Part shown: one piece after another, positions 1 through 5,499 of the stretch | Layout: every line of letters begins with the position of its first letter | Numbering within the stretch: position 1 is the first letter of the stretch | Source: Sphingobacteriales bacterium | Lineage (GTDB): Bacteria > Bacteroidota > Bacteroidia > Sphingobacteriales > Sphingobacteriaceae | Assembly (NCBI GenBank): GCA_020058405.1 | Contig: JAGVEE010000392.1 | Coordinates: 1 to 12,522, forward strand | DNA length: 12,522 bases | Reading direction: 5' to 3' | Notes under the pieces: model-generated | Database searches by the model: none | Told to the model about the DNA's origin: nothing | The model's input: only the letters and a program-made list of their open reading frames with translations | Program-made: the position numbers and the translations under genes

Positions 1-58
1 ATTTTACGTGATAGTTCTGAAAGTTTGATGTAGTTTATTTCTTCCACAAACAAAAATA

Positions 59-676
59 CTATTTCATTTTTTGTTTTATTTCTTCTGGGAGTAAATAATT
101 TTTCTTTTTAAAGTTGATATAACTTTCGGATGCAGAAGATTGGTTGAGTACATAATACGTAAATGCATACAGTTCGTTGCCGAGGCCTTTGTTTATAACG
201 AGTTCATCGGTTGCTCTTTCCATTTTTTTGTGATACGTATTTAAACATTTGTACAGCACACCACAACTCAACACAGATATATTGCTCTTTTTTTCGAAAT
301 CCGCAATGTGTGCAAGTTCATGTGCAATTATTCCAATCTGTTGTTTAAGGTTTAATTCCGAATATGATACTGCACCTGTAATAGAAACATCAGAATTAAC
401 ATAGATTACATATGAACGCTGAGTTTTAACTATGCTAATTAACTCTGGCCTTGCCGCCATAGTGGTCGCAATTTTTTTTAACTCGAATTTGATGTGTGTA
501 TTTTTTAATTCAGGATAAAAGGAGAGAGCGATGATCGCTGGCAGTTCTGTTTCAGGTAAAAAATTTTTATTTATACCGAACTCCCTTTTCATTTCTTCGT
601 ACGATAAAGTATTTGCTTTTAACGAAAACTCCGTTAGAAGTATTAAAAACAAGCCTATCAACCATATTACACGCAT
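59..676 (-). CDS. Exported putative zinc metallopeptidase (HExxH), function unknown
   Basis: A 205-residue protein starting at ATG (674-676) with an N-terminal hydrophobic segment (about residues 3-20) that looks like a Sec signal peptide, so it probably acts in the periplasm or outside the cell. The motif HELAH at residues 119-123 matches the HExxH zinc site of gluzincin-type peptidases. A later ERATDE segment (residues 153-158) could supply the third ligand (Glu153), in the manner of the ExxxD motif of M48-like enzymes. Two cysteines (138 and 144) could form a disulfide. There is no lipobox cysteine and no further membrane span. The protein is short for a complete M48 peptidase, and the substrate cannot be told. 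It is divergent from the TonB-domain gene across a 68-bp gap. Metallopeptidase fold is fairly likely from the motif and spacing; activity is inference. Confidence 0.72.
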   Translation of the reverse strand: MRVIWLIGLFLILLTEFSLKANTLSYEEMKREFGINKNFLPETELPAIIALSFYPELKNTHIKFELKKIATTMAARPELISIVKTQRSYVIYVNSDVSITGAVSYSELNLKQQIGIIAHELAHIADFEKKSNISVLSCGVLYKCLNTYHKKMERATDELVINKGLGNELYAFTYYVLNQSSASESYINFKKKNYLLPEEIKQKMK

Positions 677-744
677 GTTTAAATATAATGAATTTTAGCT
701 TGATTTTCAAATCATTATCTATATATTTATTGAAAGTTTAACCT

Positions 745-1140
745 ATGAAAAAGTACATTTTTGCATTCTTCATTGTTGTTTGTACCCTGTCAGCTAGTCA
801 ATCCTATTCTCAATCGGGTATTGATGATAATGCTGTTTACACAAAAGTAGATAAGATGCCCGAGTTTCCAGGAGGGCAAGTGGCACTCGTAAAATTTTTA
901 AGCAAGAATATTAAGTATCCTTCGAAATACAAAAAAGACAAAATAAATGGTAGAGTGTTCGTTTCTTTTGTAATTGATAAATCCGGAAAAGTTACACAAC
1001 CTAAAGTTGTAAAGAGTTTAAATGAAGAGTGCGATAAAGAAGCGCTGAGAGTAATATCGATGATGCCAAATTGGTTCCCTGGAGAAAAGGATGGAAGCAA
1101 AGTAAATGTTCAGTTTGGCCTACCAGTAAATTTTGAATGA
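745..1140 (+). CDS. Small exported TonB C-terminal-domain protein
   Basis: A 131-residue protein with a signal peptide (MKKYIFAFFIVVCTLSASQS, likely cleaved near residue 22), followed almost directly by one TonB C-terminal domain (about 31-130). Visible family hallmarks are the MPEFPGG entry (38-44), NIKYP (55-59), GRVFVSFVIDKSGKV (69-83), EALRVISMMPNW (99-110) and the final GLPVNF (125-130). Classical TonB has an N-terminal membrane anchor and a long proline-rich linker to span the periplasm; this protein has neither. It is therefore unlikely to transduce ExbBD energy itself and more likely a soluble periplasmic or surface protein using the fold as a binding module. Such short versions are frequent in Bacteroidota. 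Cys13 lies in the hydrophobic core without a lipobox. It is convergent with sdhB across a long hairpin. Confidence 0.85.
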   Translation: MKKYIFAFFIVVCTLSASQSYSQSGIDDNAVYTKVDKMPEFPGGQVALVKFLSKNIKYPSKYKKDKINGRVFVSFVIDKSGKVTQPKVVKSLNEECDKEALRVISMMPNWFPGEKDGSKVNVQFGLPVNFE

Positions 1141-1143
1141 TTA

Positions 1144-1206
1144 ATTAGTCTTTAGTAGTTAGTCATTAGACGTCTAAAGACTAATGACTAACTACTAAAG
1201 ACTAAT
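1144..1206. repeat. 26-bp perfect inverted repeat (hairpin) with nested repeats, likely bidirectional 3'-end element
   Basis: Arms 1144-1169 and 1181-1206 are perfectly complementary over 26 bp around an 11-nt loop. The arms are built from variations of TTAGTC/GACTAA, so the element also contains a 12-bp palindrome TTAGACGTCTAA at 1166-1177 and a direct repeat CTAAAGACTAATGA at 1174-1187 and 1195-1208 (period 21). It fills nearly the whole gap between two convergent genes, beginning 4 nt after the TonB-domain stop and ending 2 nt before the sdhB stop. That position suits a terminator or mRNA 3'-end stabiliser for both transcripts. Neither side has the U-tract of a classical intrinsic terminator, so termination is inferred. 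Confidence 0.8.
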
Positions 1207-1208
1207 GA

Positions 1209-1970
1209 TTAAGAATTAGAAACTACATTTGCTACCAAGAAATCTCTATTCATTCTTGCAATGTTAGAAAGTGAAATTCCTTTTGGGCATTCTGCTTCGC
1301 AAGCACCCGTATTTGTACAGTTTCCAAATCCTTCTTCGTCCATTTGAGCAACCATGTTTTTTACACGAATGTAACGTTCTGGTTGGCCTTGAGGTAATAA
1401 AGAGAGTTGAGAAACTTTTGCAGAAACGAATAACATTGCCGAAGCATTTTTACAAGCGGCAACACAAGCACCACAACCAATACAAGCGGCTGCATCAAAC
1501 GCCATATCCGCATCTTCTTTACCAATTGGCAATGAATTCGCATCACGTGCATTACCTGTATTTATAGATATAAATCCACCAGCTGCAATTACTCTATCAA
1601 ATGCAGAACGATCTACAGTTAAATCTTTGATTACCGGAAAAGCTTTTGCTCTCCAAGGTTCTACTACAATTGTATCGCCATCTTTAAACGAACGCATGTG
1701 TAATTGGCAAGTTGTTACTCTATCTTTCGGACCATGTGGACGGCCATTTATATACATACTACACATTCCACAAATTCCTTCTCTACAATCGTGGTCGAAT
1801 GCAATTGGCTCTTCAGCTTTTGTAATTAATTGCTCGTTCAAAACATCCACCATTTCTAAAAACGACATGTCTGGTGAAATATCTTTTACTTGGTAAGTAA
1901 CTAATTTACCTTCAGCATTTGTATTTTTTTGTCTCCACACTTTTAGTGTAAGGTTCATATTTCCACTCAT
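1209..1970 (-). CDS. sdhB: Succinate dehydrogenase / fumarate reductase iron-sulfur subunit
   Basis: A 253-residue complex II iron-sulfur subunit, which passes electrons from the SdhA flavin to the quinone site at SdhC on the cytoplasmic face of the inner membrane. The N-terminal ferredoxin domain carries the [2Fe-2S] ligands Cys62, Cys67, Cys70 (CREGICGMC) and Cys88. The C-terminal domain carries CIGCGACVAAC (Cys163, 166, 169, 173) and CTNTGACEAECP (Cys218, 224, 228), which ligate the [4Fe-4S] and [3Fe-4S] clusters. Length and motif spacing suit the type B enzymes of menaquinone users. ATG at 1968-1970 is chosen; a second ATG four codons on is an alternative, and neither has a Shine-Dalgarno sequence. 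The gene is last in the operon but is separated from sdhA by 566 nt holding an S23-family gene. I see no TAnnTTTG promoter in the 81 nt just upstream, so it probably depends on read-through. Confidence 0.97.
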   Translation of the reverse strand: MSGNMNLTLKVWRQKNTNAEGKLVTYQVKDISPDMSFLEMVDVLNEQLITKAEEPIAFDHDCREGICGMCSMYINGRPHGPKDRVTTCQLHMRSFKDGDTIVVEPWRAKAFPVIKDLTVDRSAFDRVIAAGGFISINTGNARDANSLPIGKEDADMAFDAAACIGCGACVAACKNASAMLFVSAKVSQLSLLPQGQPERYIRVKNMVAQMDEEGFGNCTNTGACEAECPKGISLSNIARMNRDFLVANVVSNS

Positions 1971-2020
1971 ATTATTTAGTGTTATTTCTGTTTTACTTCT
2001 GAATTTGTTATTTAATAATT

Positions 2021-2045
2021 AGAAAAAAGAAATTGGAAAAAAGTA
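2021..2045. repeat. A-rich arm of imperfect inverted repeat flanking the S23-family gene (sdhB side)
   Basis: The plus strand runs AGAAAAAAGAAATTGG and on to AAAAAAGTA. Its complement, which is the mRNA sense, is a pyrimidine tract just after the S23-family stop. It can pair with the purine tract at 2510-2535 with about 18 matches over 22 positions plus one bulge. In the sdhA-S23-sdhB transcript the two tracts would bracket the inserted gene. Low sequence complexity weakens the case. Confidence 0.4.
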
Positions 2046-2051
2046 TTGGTG

Positions 2052-2423
2052 CTAGTTTGTTTTTTGTCTTATTAAAAAATTAATATAACCATTTAACAAT
2101 GCCAGACACTCTGAAATTAAAAGACCAATTTCTAAAAATGTTTTTTGATCAATTAAATTTTCATCTAAACAAATTATAAAATGGTCTTTTAGTTCATGTA
2201 ATGAACCTCTGCTTTGTCCGCAAAATTGAATATTCTCTTGATAATGGTATCTACCATAACCTTCTGCAATATTATTTGTGACAGACCTTGAACATCGTAA
2301 CATTTGATCAACTATTCTATACTTTTCCTCTTTAGGAAAAGTCTTACAAATGTCACTTACAAATCTTCTTAGTTCGCTTGCTTTAATCCAACAATCTAAA
2401 TTTTCAAATGATTTAATCCCCAT
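2052..2423 (-). CDS. Four-helix-bundle protein of the 23S rRNA intervening-sequence (S23/IVP) family
   Basis: A 123-residue, wholly helical-looking protein matching the S23/IVP four-helix-bundle family. Hallmarks are an N-terminal FENLDCW (6-12), FPKEEKYRIVDQMLRCSRSV (29-48) with the conserved FPkEE and basic R-x-x-R/S pattern, NIAEGYGR (51-58), and GSLHELKDH (73-81). Full family length is retained and no frame breaks are seen. Family members are known from intervening sequences in Leptospira and Coxiella 23S rRNA genes and as free-standing genes, and are related to Avd accessory proteins of diversity-generating retroelements, which bind nucleic acid. The function of stand-alone copies is unknown. 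ATG (2421-2423) is preferred because AGAAAGGA (2431-2438) lies 7 nt away; a GTG one codon upstream (2424-2426) is possible. It lies in the same direction between sdhA and sdhB, an unrelated metabolic operon, so insertion is inferred. Confidence 0.88.
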   Translation of the reverse strand: MGIKSFENLDCWIKASELRRFVSDICKTFPKEEKYRIVDQMLRCSRSVTNNIAEGYGRYHYQENIQFCGQSRGSLHELKDHFIICLDENLIDQKTFLEIGLLISECLALLNGYINFLIRQKTN

Positions 2424-2430
2424 CACATTA

Positions 2431-2438
2431 TCCTTTCT
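2431..2438 (-). promoter_or_regulatory. Strong Shine-Dalgarno sequence of the S23-family gene
   Basis: On the minus strand AGAAAGGA lies 7 nt before the ATG (4 nt before the alternative GTG). The sdh genes, the rhomboid gene and the kelch-like gene have only A/T-rich leaders, as usual in Bacteroidota, so this site stands out and decides the start choice. A second purine motif, GGGAGA (2451-2456), lies further upstream. Confidence 0.5.
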
Positions 2439-2461
2439 AAAATTTGTTAATCTCCCAAAAA

Positions 2462-2469
2462 CAAATCTA
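2462..2469 (-). promoter_or_regulatory. Candidate -7 promoter element for the S23-family gene
   Basis: The minus strand reads TAGATTTG, an exact match to the Bacteroidota -7 consensus TAnnTTTG, ending 38 nt before the ATG. This nearly equals the spacing of the sdhC candidate promoter (36 nt). No clear TTG/TTTG -33 box is seen about 20 nt upstream. The consensus is short and the region A/T-rich, so chance occurrence is possible. Confidence 0.35.
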
Positions 2470-2509
2470 TTTACTTATAACCACACTCATTTCCCACCCT
2501 CTTTTCTAC

Positions 2510-2535
2510 TTTCTTTTTTCAATTTTTTTTCTTTT
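2510..2535. repeat. T-rich arm of imperfect inverted repeat flanking the S23-family gene (sdhA side)
   Basis: The plus strand reads TTTCTTTTTTC, then AATTTTTTTT, then CTTTT, ending immediately before the sdhA stop codon at 2537-2539. In the mRNA it is purine-rich. It is the partner of 2021-2045; both share a TTTTTTC-(C)-AATTT core when read in opposite orientations. A longer pyrimidine-rich run continues to about 2491. Confidence 0.4.
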
Positions 2536-2536
2536 C

Positions 2537-4519
2537 CTACTTATAGCTTCTCTGTGCAATTTTAATGTTTTCGTATTTCAATTCTTCTTTGTGTAGAACT
2601 GGTTCTTGATCCATTCCTTTGAATTCCCAAGCAGCTACGTATGCATAGTTTTCGTCGTCGCGTAATGCTTCGCCTTCTTCTGTTTGGTACTCTTCGCGGA
2701 AGTGCCCACCACATGATTCATTTCTATCCAATGCATCTTTACACATTAACTCACCTAGTTCAATAAAGTCTGCTACTCTGCCTGCTTTGTCTAGTTCTGG
2801 GTTAAATTCATCAGCAGTTCCTGGTACTCTTACATCCGACCAAAATTCTTTTCTGATTTGTTGAATTTCTGAAATCGCTTCTTTTAAGCCTTGTTCGCTA
2901 CGAGCCATTCCACATTTATCCCACATAATTTTTCCTAAACGTTTATGGAAACTGTCAACAGTTTTTGTACCGTTTATAGAAAATAATCTGTCGATGTTAG
3001 ATTTTACTTTATTTTCTGCCTCAACAAAAGCTTCATGGTTAGTATCAATAGCTTTGGTTGCAATTTCTTTAGACAAATAACTTCCGATAGTGTAAGGAAT
3101 TACAAAGTATCCATCTGCTAAACCTTGCATTAATGCTGATGCACCTAAACGATTTGCACCGTGGTCTGAGAAATTCGCTTCACCTAATGCATACAATCCT
3201 GGAACAGTTGTCATCAAATTATAATCAACCCATAAACCACCCATTGTATAATGCACTGCAGGATAAATTCTCATTGGTTGTTCGTATGGATTTTCGCCTG
3301 TTATTTGTTGATACATATCGAACAAGTTGCCATACTTTTCTTTTACTACTTCTTTACCCATTCGCACTAAATCTGCCTCAGAAGCATTGTGTATATTACG
3401 TTTGCTAGCTTCTACAGTTCCGTAACGTTTAATGTTAAATGCGAAATCTAAATATACCGCCATTTTAGAATTACCAACTCCATAACCTGCATCACATCTT
3501 TCTTTTGCAGCACGAGATGCTACGTCTCTAGGTACCAAGTTTCCGAAAGCAGGATATCTTCTTTCTAAATAATAATCTCTTTCTTCTTCCGGAATATCAT
3601 TTGGATTTCTGGTGTCACCTTGTTTTTTTGGAACCCAAATTCTTCCGTCGTTACGTAATGATTCCGACATCAATGTTAATTTAGATTGATGATCGCCAGA
3701 AACAGGAATACAAGTTGGGTGAATTTGTGTGAAACATGGATTACCGAAAAATGCTCCTTGTTTATGTGCTTTCCATGCAGCGGTTACGTTAGAGCCCATT
3801 GCATTAGTTGATAAAAAGAAAACGTTTCCATATCCACCAGTACACAATAATACCGCATGTCCGAAATGACGTTCTAGTTTACCGCTTACTAAATCTCTTG
3901 CTATAATTCCTCTACATACTCCATCAATTTTTACAACTTCTAACATTTCATGGCGTGTGTACATTTTAACTGTACCCATACCTACTTGACGTTGTAATGA
4001 TGAATATGCACCTAATAATAATTGCTGACCAGTTTGTCCTGCTGCATAAAACGTACGTTGAACTTGTGTTCCACCGAAAGATCTGTTAGAAAGTAGTCCT
4101 CCGTATTCGCGAGCAAATGGCACGCCTTGGGCTACACATTGGTCGATAATATTTGTACTCACTTCTGCTAAACGATATACGTTTGATTCGCGTGAACGAT
4201 AATCGCCTCCTTTAATCGTATCGTAAAATAAACGATAAACAGAGTCGCCATCATTCTGATAGTTTTTTGCTGCATTAATTCCACCTTGCGCTGCAATTGA
4301 ATGTGCTCTACGTGGTGAATCTTGAAAACAAAATACTTTTACTTTATAACCTAGCTCTGCTAAGGATGCCGCTGCAGATGCACCTGCTAATCCCGAACCT
4401 ACTACAATTACTTCTAAACTTCTTTTATTTGAAGGGTTTACCAATGGTACTGTAGAACGGTATTTCGTCCATTTTTGTTCCAATGTTCCTTCTGGTATTT
4501 TCGCATCTAATACTGACAT
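2537..4519 (-). CDS. sdhA: Succinate dehydrogenase / fumarate reductase flavoprotein subunit
   Basis: A 660-residue catalytic subunit of complex II, oxidising succinate to fumarate in the TCA cycle (the family also works in reverse). The N-terminal Rossmann segment VVGSGLAGASAAASLAELGY (39-58) binds FAD. HSIAAQGGINAA (73-84) holds His73, the expected site of covalent FAD attachment. FTQIHPTCIP (263-272) and LVPRDVASRA (328-337) are active-site segments, the latter with the arginine that acts as the catalytic acid/base in the family. NRLGASALMQGLADGYFVIP near residue 475 is the C-terminal FAD/dicarboxylate segment. Length and the RYPAFGNLVPRDV wording suit the longer Bacteroidota and Wolinella/Bacillus-like type. 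It starts at ATG (4517-4519), 26 nt after sdhC, consistent with one transcript. It ends against the pyrimidine-rich tract before the S23-family gene. Confidence 0.98.
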   Translation of the reverse strand: MSVLDAKIPEGTLEQKWTKYRSTVPLVNPSNKRSLEVIVVGSGLAGASAAASLAELGYKVKVFCFQDSPRRAHSIAAQGGINAAKNYQNDGDSVYRLFYDTIKGGDYRSRESNVYRLAEVSTNIIDQCVAQGVPFAREYGGLLSNRSFGGTQVQRTFYAAGQTGQQLLLGAYSSLQRQVGMGTVKMYTRHEMLEVVKIDGVCRGIIARDLVSGKLERHFGHAVLLCTGGYGNVFFLSTNAMGSNVTAAWKAHKQGAFFGNPCFTQIHPTCIPVSGDHQSKLTLMSESLRNDGRIWVPKKQGDTRNPNDIPEEERDYYLERRYPAFGNLVPRDVASRAAKERCDAGYGVGNSKMAVYLDFAFNIKRYGTVEASKRNIHNASEADLVRMGKEVVKEKYGNLFDMYQQITGENPYEQPMRIYPAVHYTMGGLWVDYNLMTTVPGLYALGEANFSDHGANRLGASALMQGLADGYFVIPYTIGSYLSKEIATKAIDTNHEAFVEAENKVKSNIDRLFSINGTKTVDSFHKRLGKIMWDKCGMARSEQGLKEAISEIQQIRKEFWSDVRVPGTADEFNPELDKAGRVADFIELGELMCKDALDRNESCGGHFREEYQTEEGEALRDDENYAYVAAWEFKGMDQEPVLHKEELKYENIKIAQRSYK

Positions 4520-4545
4520 ATCTTAGATTTTAATGTTCTGTTTAA

Positions 4546-5214
4546 TTATTTAATCCAACCAAAATGCATAGCAATTGGCATTGCTGCAAACAACAAAGGA
4601 ATTAGTATAGAATATACATATCCAATTGATTTTACTGTAGGTGTATATTTTTTATGTGTCCAACCCATTGATTGAAACGCAGATGAAAAACCATGTAATA
4701 AATGGTATGATAATGATATACATCCTAACACATATACTACAACCACTAATGGATTTACAAACACTTCTTTCATTTCATTGAATAGTGTTTCTCTACCACT
4801 TGTAATTTCATCTGTAAATCTGCTAACTACCCAAAAGTGACGTAGGTGGATGATTAAGAAAATCAATAATAAAGTTCCTAATAAACCCATCGAACGAGAG
4901 TACCATTTACTATTTGCCGCTGCATTCGTATACGCATAATATACTGGTCGTGCTTTTTTGTTATCAAACCATAACATTAAGCCATCTACAATGTGTGCTA
5001 ATAAACCAAGCATTAAACCAATTTCCATCGTTCTAATAACCCAGTTTGTACCCATAAATTCTGCAGCTAATTCAAACTGATGACCGCCATCGTTCATAAA
5101 AATTAAGGCATTAATTCCCGCATGTACCAACAAAAAGGAAATTAATAACAAGCCCGTTAGTCCCATTAAGTATTTTTTACCTAGAGACGAATTGAACAGT
5201 TTACTATTACTCAT
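4546..5214 (-). CDS. sdhC: Succinate dehydrogenase cytochrome b subunit (type B, di-heme)
   Basis: A 222-residue inner-membrane anchor of complex II from the cytochrome b558 family, in which one polypeptide replaces SdhC plus SdhD. Five hydrophobic helices are visible at about 17-38, 58-82, 107-128, 154-176 and 194-215. Candidate axial heme ligands, one in each of helices 1-4, are His31 (SFLLVHAG), His74 (LLAHIVDG), His123 (LIIHLRHFW) and His171 or His174 (SYHLLHGF), the pattern expected for two hemes b. This class normally works with menaquinone. The gene is first in the operon, followed by sdhA after 26 nt. ATG at 5212-5214 follows an A-rich leader without Shine-Dalgarno, and a good -7 element ends 36 nt upstream. 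Confidence 0.96.
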   Translation of the reverse strand: MSNSKLFNSSLGKKYLMGLTGLLLISFLLVHAGINALIFMNDGGHQFELAAEFMGTNWVIRTMEIGLMLGLLAHIVDGLMLWFDNKKARPVYYAYTNAAANSKWYSRSMGLLGTLLLIFLIIHLRHFWVVSRFTDEITSGRETLFNEMKEVFVNPLVVVVYVLGCISLSYHLLHGFSSAFQSMGWTHKKYTPTVKSIGYVYSILIPLLFAAMPIAMHFGWIK

Positions 5215-5250
5215 AATATGTTTGTTTTTTCAGATTTTTACTGTTAATGG

Positions 5251-5258
5251 CAAATGTA
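5251..5258 (-). promoter_or_regulatory. Candidate sdhCAB promoter (-7 element TACATTTG)
   Basis: The minus strand reads TACATTTG, an exact TAnnTTTG match, ending 36 nt before the sdhC ATG, which would give a leader of about 30 nt. A weak -33 candidate, TTTCG (5280-5284 region), lies about 22 nt upstream. Position relative to the first operon gene makes this the best promoter candidate in the window. Confidence 0.55.
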
Positions 5259-5261
5259 TTT

Positions 5262-5274
5262 AATCTTAAAGATT
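5262..5274. promoter_or_regulatory. Palindrome in the sdh promoter spacer, possible operator
   Basis: AATCTT-A-AAGATT forms a 6-bp dyad exactly between the candidate -33 and -7 boxes. TTTAATCTT recurs in the same orientation at 5259-5267 and 5310-5318. A regulator binding here would control sdh transcription, but no regulator gene is nearby and short A/T palindromes occur by chance. Confidence 0.25.
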
Positions 5275-5499
5275 GCTAGACGAAATATAAAAATTTAGAT
5301 TGATTCTAATTTAATCTTTTCCAAATCGTTTAAGCCTTGTGTTTTACCACTTTATGTGCATATTTCTTTTACAATTAGTACTTGTACCAATTACAGAAAG
5401 TTGAAATCGGAATATTTTTCAATCCAACAGCATTAACAAACTTCGATTTAATAGGTTTTGAGGCTTTTTTGGTATTTATTTTTTGACTGTTTAAGGGAG

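Larger units (their letters stand above)
5215..5499. other. Intergenic region upstream of sdhC (285 bp)
   Basis: The gap separates the delta-60 repeat gene (same strand, upstream) from sdhC. Beyond the promoter candidate and palindrome it holds a weak dyad around 5291-5312 (AAATT and AGA pairing with TCTAATTT) and another at 5401-5422 (TTGAAA/TTTCAA). No plausible small ORF, tRNA or convincing terminator for the upstream gene was seen. Confidence 0.5.

Noticed and set aside
1144..1208. CRISPR-like or transposon-end repeat
   Set aside because: There is no repeated unit-spacer array and no transposase; the structure is a single palindrome between convergent genes.
1271..1896. Plus-strand open frames over sdhB
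   Set aside because: They are shadows of a clearly conserved sdhB frame with all cluster cysteines.
2052..2423. Diversity-generating retroelement accessory protein (Avd)
   Set aside because: The family is related, but no reverse transcriptase, template repeat or variable repeat is visible in the window.
5440..5499. Intrinsic terminator after the delta-60 gene
   Set aside because: T-runs are on the plus strand and no stable stem with a U-tract is seen in the minus-strand transcript.
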